Source: an uncultured bacterium
GTDB lineage: Bacteria; Patescibacteriota; Saccharimonadia; Saccharimonadales; Saccharimonadaceae
Assembly: GCA_938017895.1 (NCBI GenBank)
Contig: CALIJI010000006.1
Coordinates: forward strand, 45,694-109,693
Direction of reading: 5' to 3'
DNA length: 64,000 bases
The translations under genes were made by a program, and so were the position numbers. Within the stretch, counting starts at the first letter, position 1, and each line of letters opens with the position of its first letter. Positions 10,863 through 19,540 of the stretch are shown piece after piece. The notes under the pieces were generated by a model. The model saw only the letters and a list, made by a program, of their open reading frames with translations. It searched no databases and was not told the origin of the DNA.

Positions 10863-13304
10863 ATGAAAAGATATAATCCGATTGGAATTGAAGAAAAGTG
10901 GCAAAAAAAATGGGATGAATCAAAGCTTTATGAGGTTGAAGCGGATTCTTCGAAACAGAAAATGTATATCTCGGGAATGTTTCCGTATCCAAGTGGGGCA
11001 GGGCTTCATACTGGACATGCAAGGAGCTATACAATCGTTGACTCGATCGCGCGTTTTTATCGCCAGCAGGGTAAAAATGTTTTAAATCCGATTGGTTGGG
11101 ATACTTTTGGTTTGCCAGCAGAAAATTACGCAATTAAAACTGGAATTTCACCGCAAGAAGCTACAAAAACAAATATTGCAAATTTTAAAAAACAATTTAA
11201 ACGACTTGGAATTTCAATCGATTGGTCACGAGAAATTAATACTTCAGATCCCGAATATTATCGCTGGACGCAGTGGATTTTTCGTGAACTCTATAAAAAA
11301 GGTCTAGCTTATCGAAAAGAGAGCTATCAGTGGTGGTGTGATAATGATAAAACAGTTCTCGCAAATGAGCAGGTTGAAAATGGCCGATGCTGGCGTTGTG
11401 GCGAAGAGGTTTCGAAAAAGCAAATGACTCAGTGGTTCTTTAAAATTACTGCATATGCTGACGAACTTTTGGCTGATATCGATAATCTTGATTGGCCTGA
11501 AAAAATCAAAACAATGCAACGAAACTGGATTGGAAAATCTGAGGGTGCTGAGATTGAATTTGAAATTGCTGACGGAAATGCAAAAGGTGAAAAAATTAAA
11601 GTTTTTACAACTCGACCAGATACTATTTTTGGCGTGGCATTTTTAACTATTGCGCCAGAACATGAATTGCTCGAAAAACTCTCTACTGATTTAACTAGGG
11701 AAAAGATTGAGGAATATAAGAGAGAGTCTCTCAAGAAATCTGAAATTGAACGCCAAGAGAATAAAGAAAAGACGGGAATCTTCACTGGAAGCTATGCAAT
11801 AAATCCAGCAAATGGTAAGAGAATCCCAATTTGGGTGAGCGATTACGTACTTGGCGGTTATGGTGAAGGAGCTGTTATGGCGGTTCCTGCTCATGATGAG
11901 CGAGATTTTGAATTTGCTAAAAAATTTGATTTGGATATTATAAAAGTTGTTGAGAAGCCTGAGAGCATGGTGGATGATGATTCTTGCTATCATGGAGAAG
12001 GAGTTATGGTTAACTCTGGTGAATTTAACGGTCAAAAATCAGAGGATGTTCGCGAACAGATTTTAGGCTGGCTTGAAAAATCTGGAGTTGGCCATTCGAA
12101 AACTACATATAAAATGCGAGATTGGTTGATTTCTCGGCAGCGTTATTGGGGCTGCCCCATTCCTATTGCTTATGACAAAGATGGGAAAGAGCATTTAATC
12201 CCCGAGGATCAATTGCCTGTGATGCTTCCAACTTTGAGCAATTTTAAACCTGATGATTCTGGAAAGTCGGCCCTTGCTAAAAGTAGAGAATTTATTACAG
12301 TTGAAATTAACGGTGAAAAAATGACTCGTGAAACTGATACGATGGATGGTTACGCTTGCTCAAGCTGGTATCTTTTGCGATATGCTGACCCTCAAAATTC
12401 TAAGCAGGCTTGGGATCCTGAGCTTGTAAATTACTGGGCGCCAGTTGATTATTATGTTGGCGGCGACCACGCAGTTGCGCATTTGTTATATATTCGTTTT
12501 TGGACGCATGTTTTTAGAGATTTGGGACTGACTAATTTTGCAGAACCAGTTAAAAAACTTCTTTATCACGGATATATCAATGCAGAAGATGGTTCGAAAA
12601 TGAGTAAATCAAAGGGGAATACTATTGATCCGCTTGAAGTCATCGATCAAGGATATGGCGCAGATTCACTTCGAACTTATGAAATGTTTATTGCTCCATA
12701 TGAAGTTGATGCATCTTGGGACTCACGAGGGATAGCTGGAGTTTATCGTTTTTTGAACCGTGTTTGGGTTTTAATTCAAGAATTTATCGAATCCGAAAAA
12801 TCTACTGAAAATCTTTCGAATTTTGCTGAAGTTCAAAAAATCCAGCATAAAACTATCAAAAAAGTTACTGAAGACTTTCACCGTGAAAGTTTGAATACGG
12901 CCGTGGCGGCTTTGATGGAATTCGTAAATGAGCTTTATAAAATGAAGCTTGAAGGCTTTTCAAACGATTGGCAATTTGTTCTAGAAGATTTACTTAAAAT
13001 GCTCGTTCCGTTCGCTCCACATATTTCAAGTGAACTATGGCAGCAGCTTGGAAATGATGACTTTATAGAAAAATCTGGTTGGCCAAAATGGAATCAAGAG
13101 CTTTTGAAGGCTGATGAAATTCAAATTATTGTGCAAGTTAATGGAAAATTACGTGGAAAAATTAAAGTTTCGCCTGGTGCTTCTAAAGATCAAATACTAG
13201 ATCTGGCTAAATCTGAAGAGAATGTTATCAAACATTTAGCCGGAAAGCAGATTGTGAAAGAAATTTTTGTGCCCAATAAAATTATAAACCTAGTTGTTAA
13301 ATAA
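10863..13304 (+). CDS. leuS: Leucyl-tRNA synthetase
   Basis: Class Ia synthetase that charges tRNA-Leu. The HIGH-type motif is YPSGAGLHTGHA near residues 40-51. The zinc/CP region holds paired cysteines (CDND...GRCWRCGE). The editing domain has TTRPDTIFGVAF near 245, and KMSKSKG lies near 580. 813 residues is the usual bacterial length. Two leucine tRNAs in the window (UAA and CAA) are substrates. The leader is only about 3-4 nt by promoter position and lacks a ribosome site. It ends at a strong terminator. Confidence 0.97.
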   Translation: MKRYNPIGIEEKWQKKWDESKLYEVEADSSKQKMYISGMFPYPSGAGLHTGHARSYTIVDSIARFYRQQGKNVLNPIGWDTFGLPAENYAIKTGISPQEATKTNIANFKKQFKRLGISIDWSREINTSDPEYYRWTQWIFRELYKKGLAYRKESYQWWCDNDKTVLANEQVENGRCWRCGEEVSKKQMTQWFFKITAYADELLADIDNLDWPEKIKTMQRNWIGKSEGAEIEFEIADGNAKGEKIKVFTTRPDTIFGVAFLTIAPEHELLEKLSTDLTREKIEEYKRESLKKSEIERQENKEKTGIFTGSYAINPANGKRIPIWVSDYVLGGYGEGAVMAVPAHDERDFEFAKKFDLDIIKVVEKPESMVDDDSCYHGEGVMVNSGEFNGQKSEDVREQILGWLEKSGVGHSKTTYKMRDWLISRQRYWGCPIPIAYDKDGKEHLIPEDQLPVMLPTLSNFKPDDSGKSALAKSREFITVEINGEKMTRETDTMDGYACSSWYLLRYADPQNSKQAWDPELVNYWAPVDYYVGGDHAVAHLLYIRFWTHVFRDLGLTNFAEPVKKLLYHGYINAEDGSKMSKSKGNTIDPLEVIDQGYGADSLRTYEMFIAPYEVDASWDSRGIAGVYRFLNRVWVLIQEFIESEKSTENLSNFAEVQKIQHKTIKKVTEDFHRESLNTAVAALMEFVNELYKMKLEGFSNDWQFVLEDLLKMLVPFAPHISSELWQQLGNDDFIEKSGWPKWNQELLKADEIQIIVQVNGKLRGKIKVSPGASKDQILDLAKSEENVIKHLAGKQIVKEIFVPNKIINLVVK

Positions 13305-13310
13305 TTTAAA

Positions 13311-13346
13311 TAACTGCGTTCCGCTAAGAGGACGCAGTTATTAAGT
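13311..13346. terminator. Bidirectional terminator between leuS and the minus-strand gene
   Basis: Perfect stem TAACTGCGT/ACGCAGTTA (13311-13319 and 13332-13340) with loop TCCGCTAAGAGG and a T/A-rich flank on both sides. Confidence 0.85.
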
Positions 13347-13349
13347 TTA

Positions 13350-14072
13350 TTATTTTTTATCATTAGGCGTGAAGTCGCGTGGAGAAGCCTCAACTGTAAC
13401 CCAGCCGTCATCATCTATTTTCTGATTAGTGAAGGACTCAACTCCCTTGGACGTATTTCTTACGTTTTCAACTCGAGTAATAAACATCTTGTCATCCCTG
13501 TCGTAATACACATCGCCCGATAGATTGTATTCAACATCAATTTTATGAGTTCCTACTGCAGAATGAAGGTTCTTGCCTAGTTCATTCACTGTATCTCCGG
13601 CGTGAGATTTATTCGTTGTGCGTATAGCGCTTCCTTCTTCGACTTTCAAGACTCCGCCGTTGCTTGAGACCTTTTCTACGGTTGGATCGTCAAAATCAAT
13701 ATGTGTCTGATCAAGATCTTTTTTACTTGTACCTTCAAGGACTTCATTTACAGGGTTGACCGTTAAATTGTTGATTTGCTCGCGCGATTGGTGCGATTTT
13801 ATTTCTTTAGCTATCTGTGCTCCACCTGTTATTGTAACTCCGATGGCCGCTAATTTTGCTATTTTTTTGAGTGTAGCTTTTTTACGAGATGGTTTTCTTT
13901 CTTGAATATCTGTATGACTATCTAATTTTGTCTGATGCTCAAAATTATCTCCGGATATCAAATCTTGAGCTTGATTATTGGGGCTTTTTCTTAATTCCGA
14001 AATAAATTGAGGCTGGTAGCTAGGGTTTGGCTGGTCGATGTAACCTGGGCCTACTACATATTTATTATTCAT
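13350..14072 (-). CDS. Orphan protein with possible membrane segment
   Basis: 240 residues with no recognised domain. The first 80 residues are Asn/Gln/Pro-rich and look disordered. A basic stretch (RKKATLKKIAK) precedes a weak hydrophobic segment (LAAIGVTITGGAQIA, about 91-105). The C-terminal 135 residues are polar with beta-type alternation. It could be a membrane-anchored extracytoplasmic protein. It has a near-consensus promoter (13 nt regions 14113-14141) but a poor ribosome site. It is transcribed alone and diverges from rpmF. One of several unidentified minus-strand single genes in this window. Confidence 0.65.
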   Translation of the reverse strand: MNNKYVVGPGYIDQPNPSYQPQFISELRKSPNNQAQDLISGDNFEHQTKLDSHTDIQERKPSRKKATLKKIAKLAAIGVTITGGAQIAKEIKSHQSREQINNLTVNPVNEVLEGTSKKDLDQTHIDFDDPTVEKVSSNGGVLKVEEGSAIRTTNKSHAGDTVNELGKNLHSAVGTHKIDVEYNLSGDVYYDRDDKMFITRVENVRNTSKGVESFTNQKIDDDGWVTVEASPRDFTPNDKK

Positions 14073-14112
14073 ATTTCTCTTTTTCTTTTTAATTTTGTTA
14101 TTTATATTTCAT

Positions 14113-14141
14113 ATTCTAGCATAAAATAATTATTATGTCAA
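14113..14141 (-). promoter_or_regulatory. Promoter of the 13350-14072 orphan gene
   Basis: Minus strand TTGACA (14136-14141, perfect), 17 bp, TAGAAT (14113-14118). Leader about 35 nt. Confidence 0.8.
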
Positions 14142-14161
14142 TAGTTTAAATAAAAAACTGC

Positions 14162-14190
14162 TTGATTTATCTTAAAAAATCCTGTATAAT
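14162..14190 (+). promoter_or_regulatory. Promoter of rpmF
   Basis: TTGATT (14162-14167), 17 bp, TATAAT (14185-14190). Divergent from the orphan promoter 20 bp away. Confidence 0.8.
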
Positions 14191-14228
14191 TACTTCAAAG
14201 GCAAATAATAACCTAAAGGAGAACTTTA

Positions 14229-14408
14229 ATGGCACAGCCAAAAAAGCAGAGTAGCCCTCGAAAAACTGGATTGCGACGCAGTCACTTGCGCCTTGATTTA
14301 GCTCGACGAGTAAATAAGAAGTCACCAGTAAAAGTTTATACAACTAAAAAACAATCTGGTAAAGCTTTGAACAAGCAACTCGAAGAAAATAAAACGCTTG
14401 CAGCTTAG
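14229..14408 (+). CDS. rpmF: 50S ribosomal protein bL32
   Basis: 59 residues: M-AQPKKQSSPRKTGLRRSH... The basic N-terminal AxPKKxxS..R...RRSH pattern is diagnostic of bL32, a late-assembly protein of the large subunit. The protein contains no cysteine, so it is the zinc-free form. AAAGGAGA lies 6-7 nt before the ATG, and a consensus promoter is upstream. It is a short monocistronic unit closed by a terminator that overlaps its last codons. Confidence 0.9.
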   Translation: MAQPKKQSSPRKTGLRRSHLRLDLARRVNKKSPVKVYTTKKQSGKALNKQLEENKTLAA

Positions 14409-14428
14409 TTTGCTGGCGTTTTATTTTT
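14391..14428 (+). terminator. Terminator overlapping the end of rpmF
   Basis: AAAACGC...GCGTTTT with inner CAGC/GCTG stem (14391-14422), followed by ATTTTTGTTT. Confidence 0.75.
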
Positions 14429-14480
14429 GTTTGACAAATAATAATTTTATATAATAAAAAAGGAAAGAACCTTACGCAAA

Positions 14481-14936
14481 ATGGCATCAAATAGACACTT
14501 AGGACGAATTGTCGTCCTTCAAACACTCTACGAATACGAATTTCGCTCACAGTCAGAAGACAAAAACGTGGATTTAGCGGATATTATCGCTCGAAACATG
14601 GAGCGTTATGAAGACACTATTGGTGATAAACAATTCGTTCAGGATTTGTTAAATGGGATCGTTGAAAGACAGGTTGAACTAGATACTAAGTTGCAACCAA
14701 TGGCGCCAGAATGGCCAATTTCGCAAATTTCTCGAATTGATCGAAATGTGCTCAGAATGGGTCTTTTTGAACTTCTTTATATGCAAGAAACTGTTCCGCC
14801 AAAAGTTGCTATCAATGAAGCGGTTGAGCTTGCAAAAGCGTTTGGTTCCGATAATTCAAGTAAGTTTATCAACGGTGTTTTAGGCACGGCATTTAAACTG
14901 TTTGTAGAGGAACAAAATGGCGAACAAGAAGGTTGA
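14481..14936 (+). CDS. nusB: Transcription antitermination protein NusB
   Basis: All-helical RNA-binding factor of the rRNA antitermination complex. The N-terminal [17 protein letters not shown] block, the [16 protein letters not shown] core (about residues 90-105) and the [23 protein letters not shown]-terminal block are all characteristic. 151 residues is normal. A ribosome site AAAGGAAAG lies upstream, with a longer than usual spacing. It leads a nusB-Nudix-rnc operon in which each gene overlaps the next. Confidence 0.95.
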   Translation: MASNRHLGRIVVLQTLYEYEFRSQSEDKNVDLADIIARNMERYEDTIGDKQFVQDLLNGIVERQVELDTKLQPMAPEWPISQISRIDRNVLRMGLFELLYMQETVPPKVAINEAVELAKAFGSDNSSKFINGVLGTAFKLFVEEQNGEQEG

Positions 14937-15414
14937 AAATTTTAAAAAATATTTTAATCGTAATAGAAGGATCTCAATTCAAGAGATTGTTCGTGAACCT
15001 ACGGCTGGTGGTGTAATTTTTCGGCGCAATCAAAAAAACGAAATTGAAATTTTGCTTATTCAGGATTCCAAAGATCGCTGGACAATCCCAAAAGGCCATA
15101 TTGAAGAAGGAGAGACTGCGCAAGAAACAGCCCGCCGTGAGATTGGTGAAGAGGCTGGCTTGAAACAAGTTGAGATTCTTGGCTGGCTGGGCAAAATTAA
15201 TTTTCGTTATCGGCGAATAGATAAATTGGTCTTGATGACAACTCAAGTTTATTTAGTGAAGGCGCTGGGTGATACTAATGCAATTCAGAAAGAAGACTGG
15301 ATGAATGGTATTAAATGGTTTAGTTTTGCTGAAGCGTTGGATGTGATTGAATACGAAGATATTGGAAAATTAATTTTGCTAGCAATGAAAAAAATTAGAC
15401 AGGAGAAATTATAG
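14917..15414 (+). CDS. Nudix hydrolase
   Basis: 165 residues with a perfect Nudix box, [20 protein letters not shown] then AGL (about residues 56-78), preceded by the WTIPKG strand. Enzymes of this type hydrolyse nucleoside diphosphates linked to another group (oxidised nucleotides, diadenosine polyphosphates or RNA caps); the substrate cannot be told from sequence. It overlaps nusB by 20 nt, with GAGGAA as ribosome site, and its stop overlaps the rnc start by 1 nt. The position between nusB and rnc may point to a housekeeping RNA or nucleotide role. Confidence 0.9.
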   Translation: MANKKVENFKKYFNRNRRISIQEIVREPTAGGVIFRRNQKNEIEILLIQDSKDRWTIPKGHIEEGETAQETARREIGEEAGLKQVEILGWLGKINFRYRRIDKLVLMTTQVYLVKALGDTNAIQKEDWMNGIKWFSFAEALDVIEYEDIGKLILLAMKKIRQEKL

Positions 15415-16124
15415 TGAGTGGAATTTTGCTAACACCTTATCATGACTGGGCAAAAGAAAAGCTTGGCTATGATTTTAATGATATACAGCTCTTAGTAACG
15501 GCTTTGACACATCGAAGTTATTTGAACGAGCATAAAAAATCAGCAAGCGAACATAATGAGCGCTTGGAATTTTTGGGTGATGCAGTCTTGGAGCTTGTTA
15601 CGACAGATTTTTTATTTTCTAATTATCATGAGCCAGAGGGTATTCTAACCGCTTGGCGTTCGGCATTAGTTCGAACTGAGAGTATTGGTGCGGCTGGTGA
15701 GCGTCTTGGCTACGAAAAACTAATTCGGATGTCGCGCGGCGAAAAACATGGTTCAGCGCGCGCTCGCCAACAGATTTTGGCAAATGCGTTTGAAGCTACC
15801 ACTGGGGCGATTTATCTTGATCAAGGCTATGAAGCTGCTAAAAAATACATTACAGATAACATTTTATCGACTTTACCTCAGATTTTAGAGGACGAATCTT
15901 GGCGTGATCCTAAGAGCTATTTGCAGGAAATTTCACAAGCGCGCGATGGTTTCACGCCAGTTTATCGAGTGTTGAGTGAAGATGGTCCAGATCACGAAAA
16001 GATCTTTACTTTGGGCGTTTTTGTGGGTGAGAATAAAATGGGTGAAGGTGAAGGGCCAAGCAAACAAATTGCGCAACAAGAAGCCGCCCGCGAAGCTATT
16101 CGTAAGTATAAAACCCAAAAATAA
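15414..16124 (+). CDS. rnc: Ribonuclease III
   Basis: Double-strand RNA endonuclease for rRNA and mRNA processing. The signature NERLEFLGDAVLEL sits at about residues 43-56. The second catalytic cluster lies in NAFEATTGAIYLDQG (about 123-137). The dsRNA-binding domain (DPKSYLQE... KQIAQQEAAREA) covers the C-terminal 75 residues. 236 residues is normal. The start is GTG 15414, sharing one base with the TAG of the Nudix gene and preceded by CAGGAGA; coupling is likely. Confidence 0.96.
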   Translation: MSGILLTPYHDWAKEKLGYDFNDIQLLVTALTHRSYLNEHKKSASEHNERLEFLGDAVLELVTTDFLFSNYHEPEGILTAWRSALVRTESIGAAGERLGYEKLIRMSRGEKHGSARARQQILANAFEATTGAIYLDQGYEAAKKYITDNILSTLPQILEDESWRDPKSYLQEISQARDGFTPVYRVLSEDGPDHEKIFTLGVFVGENKMGEGEGPSKQIAQQEAAREAIRKYKTQK

Positions 16125-16132
16125 AAAGAACG

Positions 16133-16486
16133 CTAGTCGCGCCCTATAATAATAATTACTTCGAACCTATCATTATCTTGACTTATAGTGATGGATTTAA
16201 AGTTTTTGATACTATCATCTTTTTTGATAGCTTCCAAGCGGTTTTTAATTTCTTCCGCTTGGTTTTCGTTTTTGGCCGGAATTCTAGAAATATTTCCTTC
16301 GATATTTCTAAGAATTTTGGTTTTTAGCTCAGCCCTTTCGCCCTTTTCGTATAAATTAGAGATTGGGCGGAAGGCAAAAAACCAGATATACACAAAAAAG
16401 CATATAACGATGAATATCAGTCCTAGATACTCACCGCCATACTTTTGCCAATCAAGGCGGATTTCCGCCCATCTTTTTTTAGACAT
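16133..16486 (-). CDS. Small single-pass membrane protein, orphan
   Basis: 117 residues from ATG 16486, chosen because GGAGGT lies 7 nt upstream; an in-frame TTG further out would start inside the ribosome site. A charged N-terminus is followed by one membrane helix (about 20-42) and a polar, charged C-terminal domain ending in a beta-type strand (EVIIIIGRD). Family not recognised. It has a consensus promoter (TTGACT-17-TATAAT). It belongs to the set of unlinked minus-strand orphans with GGAGG ribosome sites. Confidence 0.7.
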   Translation of the reverse strand: MSKKRWAEIRLDWQKYGGEYLGLIFIVICFFVYIWFFAFRPISNLYEKGERAELKTKILRNIEGNISRIPAKNENQAEEIKNRLEAIKKDDSIKNFKSITISQDNDRFEVIIIIGRD

Positions 16487-16518
16487 AATTTTTACCTCCA
16501 AAGTGCTAATATAAATAA

Positions 16519-16547
16519 ATTATAATATAAAATTCTCTATGAGTCAA
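16519..16547 (-). promoter_or_regulatory. Promoter of the 16133-16486 gene
   Basis: Minus strand TTGACT (16542-16547), 17 bp, TATAAT (16519-16524); ordinary leader of about 25 nt carrying GGAGGT. Confidence 0.85.
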
Positions 16548-16559
16548 ATAATTAATTGC

Positions 16560-16588
16560 TTGCTTTTTTTGCTTAAATCTGATAAAAT
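16560..16588 (+). promoter_or_regulatory. Promoter of rpsP
   Basis: TTGCTT (16560-16565), 17 bp, TAAAAT (16583-16588). Confidence 0.7.
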
Positions 16589-16623
16589 AAAAAAGCTATA
16601 AAATTTAATAAAGGGAAACAAGA

Positions 16624-16962
16624 ATGCTAGCAATCAGATTACAGCGAATTGGTCGCAAAGCTTATCCTGTATATCGCTTGGCGGTTCAGGAAGCGCATCG
16701 ACATCCGTCGAGTGGGCGCGTAGTTAGCTACGTTGGTTCATACAACCCACACACAAAAGAAGCCAGAATTGAAAAAGAATTGGCTGAAAAATATCTTTAT
16801 AACGGCGCACAGCCAACTCCACGAGTTGTAAAACTTTTGGAAGAAGCAGGAATTGAAATGCCAAAATGGGTTAAAAAACCTGCACAAAAAACTCGTGCGA
16901 TCAAAAACGCCGAAAAGCTTCGCCGTAACCAACCAAAAGAAGAAGTTGCCGAAGAAGCTTAA
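16624..16962 (+). CDS. rpsP: 30S ribosomal protein bS16
   Basis: N-terminal MLAIRLQRIGRKAYPVYRL is the bS16 signature, and VGSYNPHT near residue 38-45 is conserved. The core ends at about residue 80. The remaining 30 residues form a Lys/Glu-rich tail ending EEVAEEA, common in CPR versions. It binds 16S rRNA in the small subunit. AAAGGGAAAC serves as ribosome site. Monocistronic, closed by a strong terminator. Confidence 0.96.
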   Translation: MLAIRLQRIGRKAYPVYRLAVQEAHRHPSSGRVVSYVGSYNPHTKEARIEKELAEKYLYNGAQPTPRVVKLLEEAGIEMPKWVKKPAQKTRAIKNAEKLRRNQPKEEVAEEA

Positions 16963-16967
16963 TTCTG

Positions 16968-17007
16968 AAAAATCACTTTTCATTTCGAAAGGTGATTTTA
17001 TTTTTTG
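16968..17007 (+). terminator. Terminator of rpsP
   Basis: Stem AAAATCACTTT/AAAGGTGATTTT around TCATTTCG, then ATTTTTT. Confidence 0.85.
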
Positions 17008-17047
17008 GCAAAAGAAAAAAGCCAGCAAATATTTGCTGACCTCTGAC

Positions 17048-17329
17048 TTATTTGTTAGAGCGATCGATTTTGATGACGGTTTTGTCGCCATCTTTATGCG
17101 TCTTATAGTTCAGACCTAAGTCTTCTAGGACATCTATATATTTCGATAGCTCTTCGTTGCTTATCGAAATTTCATCTCCTTTTTTGATTATATCTTCTTT
17201 GATCCTGTTTTTAGGTTCCATGTTAAGATATAGTATAGAGCCGAAGGTAGTGATAAAGAGTAGCGCTAGCAATAAAAGAAACCCTAAACACCCTCCAGCT
17301 TCACGATAGTAACTGTTATTTTTAGCCAT
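17048..17329 (-). CDS. Small membrane protein, paralogue of the next gene
   Basis: 93 residues: short N-terminus with GGCLGF, a membrane helix (about 13-34), then a 55-residue domain ending in LNYKTHKDGDKTVIKID. GGAGGTTCTTTT precedes the ATG. The C-terminal pattern (Ser, Tyr-Ile, Leu-Glu, L-x-Y-K, Gly, beta strand) matches the gene at 17358-17624, so these are tandem paralogues. It is second in a two-gene minus-strand operon (28 nt gap). Family not recognised. The domain may face either side of the membrane. Confidence 0.7.
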   Translation of the reverse strand: MAKNNSYYREAGGCLGFLLLLALLFITTFGSILYLNMEPKNRIKEDIIKKGDEISISNEELSKYIDVLEDLGLNYKTHKDGDKTVIKIDRSNK

Positions 17330-17357
17330 AAAAGAACCTCCAAACTTCCGAAATGAG

Positions 17358-17624
17358 CTATTCGGCGGGTAGATAAATAATTATTTTCTTTTTCTTACCT
17401 CCGGAATTTTGTATTTTGTAGTCAAGTTCTAGCTTTTCGGCAGCTTCTATATAACTAGTAAGACTGCTAGCATCCTCGACTACAATTTCCTTTTGGGGTT
17501 TACTCTTTGCTGTAGATTTTCCTCCATAGATAAAAACCCCTCCTAATAAAAACATAGTTAAGACAATAAATGCTAGGCAGCCACAACCGCCATTACCATT
17601 ATCTTTTTCTGTGTGATATGACAT
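17358..17624 (-). CDS. Small membrane protein, first of a paralogous pair
   Basis: 88 residues from ATG 17624, placed by GGAGGT 7 nt upstream. The N-terminus is GNGGCGC-rich, followed by a membrane helix (about 18-35) and a soluble region ending LELDYKIQNSGGKKKKIIIY. It resembles its neighbour at 17048-17329 in size, topology and C-terminal pattern. A TTAACA-17-TATTAT promoter lies upstream. No known function; the divergent neighbour is the glucan phosphorylase. Confidence 0.7.
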   Translation of the reverse strand: MSYHTEKDNGNGGCGCLAFIVLTMFLLGGVFIYGGKSTAKSKPQKEIVVEDASSLTSYIEAAEKLELDYKIQNSGGKKKKIIIYLPAE

Positions 17625-17654
17625 GTAAGATACCTCCAAAAATAGAATATATAA

Positions 17655-17683
17655 ATAATAACACTTTTAATTTATCTTGTTAA
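17655..17683 (-). promoter_or_regulatory. Promoter of the paralogous pair
   Basis: Minus strand TTAACA (17678-17683), 17 bp, TATTAT (17655-17660). Confidence 0.75.
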
Positions 17684-17742
17684 TCATTTGCTAAAAGTGT
17701 TGGGTTTTGTTAAAATATTAAAAAGCATAAACGAAACGAGGA

Positions 17743-19500
17743 GTGGTGGGAAACTATTTTGATAAAATAAATAAAAGCTACAAAGGGCAAGATATTGAAG
17801 ACGTTGCTGAATTTTATTCGGCGATTGATCGTGAAAATTTGACCAAAAAACTTTCACCTGAGCGACCTTATGTTTATTTTACGATGGAAGTCTATGACAA
17901 GAGCAACGGTATTAAAGGTGGTGGTGGCTTGGGGGTGCTTGCTGCGGATACTCGGCGAGTGGCTGAAACGCTAGAGATACCTTTTGTCTGCGTAACGCCG
18001 TTTTATCGCAAGGAAATTAAGCAGTCGATTGAAAATCTTGATCAGAAAGAAGAATTCATTTCTGTCTCACCCGAGGATTATGGGTTCGAATATCTTGATG
18101 ATGTGGAGATTTATACTGAAAATATGCCGCCGGCTCGATTGAATATTTTTCAGAAAATTCTTGGTACGACACGATTTTTGACGATGGGCGAGAGTAACTT
18201 TGGTGAGCTGTATGCCGGTGATGGTTCGGGTGATCATAGGCTTTATCAAGAAGTTGCGCTTGGTTTTGGCGGATATAACGCTTTGAAAATGATCGGGCTA
18301 AAACCATCGGTAATTCAATTAAACGAAACTGCAACGATTTTTGCGGCGGTGGCGCGGCTTGATGAATTAATTCGCAATGGAATGAACCTTTATGAGGCGA
18401 TTGTTTATGTTCGTAAGCATACGCTTTACACAAATCATACTTTAGTTCAGGCTGCGGAAAGTGAATTTTCTTTTGATCAGTTTGAAAGAATTGTTCTGCC
18501 AAATATCCAATCTTCGGCGCTGAAAACTTGGATTTCGGGACTTTTTCGTGACGGAAGATTGAAGCTTTCGACGCTTACGATTGAGCTCGCCGAGGCTAAA
18601 AACGGTGTGAGTCGACTCCATGCGCATGTTGCCGACTATAAAAATATTAATGGCGATAAGGTTAAATTTAAGGCTGTTACAAATGGAATAGATCTAAAGA
18701 CTTGGGTTTTGCCAGAGACTTTGCGTAGTTTTGAACAAAAAGAAATTATTGATAAATTTGGTTTGCCAGCAGAAAAATATAAAGCGAATATCTTGAAAAT
18801 TTCGGCGGCAGAGATTCGTGAACTACGTAAACTTGGCCGAGCTAAACTCAATGAGATCTTAAAAACGCGTAAAGATCAATACGGGCGCGTGGTTCAAATT
18901 CCAGAAGATGCAATATTGTTTGATTTTAAGCGGCGGTTTGTTGATTATAAGCGGCCATGGATGCCATTTGAAGATGTATCTAAATTAAAGAGAATTCTTC
19001 AAGAATCTGGAGCGCATTATATTTTGACTGGAAAGGTTCATCAGGGTGATACGCGAATGCGTGCAACATTAAATGCTGTTCTTTCAAAAATTGATTCTGA
19101 TGATTTTTTGCGTGAGCGAATTCATTTCATTCAGGACTATGACGAACAGCTTGGCTTTGCCTTGGCGGTGGGGTCTGATGTGGCTATAAATGTACCGATT
19201 GTTGGCTTAGAGGCTTGCGGAACTTCGTTCATGAAAGATCTAGCTAATTTGAAGCTTTTAATTTCAACGGCAGATGGTGGTGTAGCAGACATTTCGCCCA
19301 CGCCTTGTCTGGAGGTTTCCGGAGTTAATTACGAGCAGGAGGTTTTGGTACTTTATGTTCAGATGTGGCGAGCTATTAGAATTTTGAAGGATGATACATT
19401 ACTGGAAAAGCAGATTCAGCACCAGTTGAGAGCATATCTACCGGTAGTGAGTGGTGCCCGCATGATGAAGGACTATCTTGATTTAGTTTTTGGTAAATAG
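17743..19500 (+). CDS. glgP: Alpha-glucan phosphorylase (short GT35 type)
   Basis: Releases glucose-1-phosphate from glycogen or maltodextrin. Markers are QLNETATIFAAVARLDEL near residue 192 (the NExH-type active-site strand), TNHTLVQA near 228, a sugar-phosphate region RFVDYKRP near 400, and the pyridoxal-phosphate loop EACGTSFMKD with K498. 585 residues is shorter than the 800-residue classical enzymes but fits the compact bacterial/archaeal form. GTG 17743 or GTG 17746 are the plausible starts; AGGAG lies very close to both, so the start is uncertain by one codon or more. Confidence 0.85.
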   Translation: MVGNYFDKINKSYKGQDIEDVAEFYSAIDRENLTKKLSPERPYVYFTMEVYDKSNGIKGGGGLGVLAADTRRVAETLEIPFVCVTPFYRKEIKQSIENLDQKEEFISVSPEDYGFEYLDDVEIYTENMPPARLNIFQKILGTTRFLTMGESNFGELYAGDGSGDHRLYQEVALGFGGYNALKMIGLKPSVIQLNETATIFAAVARLDELIRNGMNLYEAIVYVRKHTLYTNHTLVQAAESEFSFDQFERIVLPNIQSSALKTWISGLFRDGRLKLSTLTIELAEAKNGVSRLHAHVADYKNINGDKVKFKAVTNGIDLKTWVLPETLRSFEQKEIIDKFGLPAEKYKANILKISAAEIRELRKLGRAKLNEILKTRKDQYGRVVQIPEDAILFDFKRRFVDYKRPWMPFEDVSKLKRILQESGAHYILTGKVHQGDTRMRATLNAVLSKIDSDDFLRERIHFIQDYDEQLGFALAVGSDVAINVPIVGLEACGTSFMKDLANLKLLISTADGGVADISPTPCLEVSGVNYEQEVLVLYVQMWRAIRILKDDTLLEKQIQHQLRAYLPVVSGARMMKDYLDLVFGK

Positions 19501-19510
19501 TCGGTTATAT

Positions 19511-19540
19511 AAAATAAACCTCTCTGGGTTTATTTTATTG
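19511..19540. terminator. Bidirectional terminator
   Basis: Perfect 10-bp stem AAAATAAACC/GGTTTATTTT with loop TCTCTG between the convergent phosphorylase and LtaS-like genes. Confidence 0.88.
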
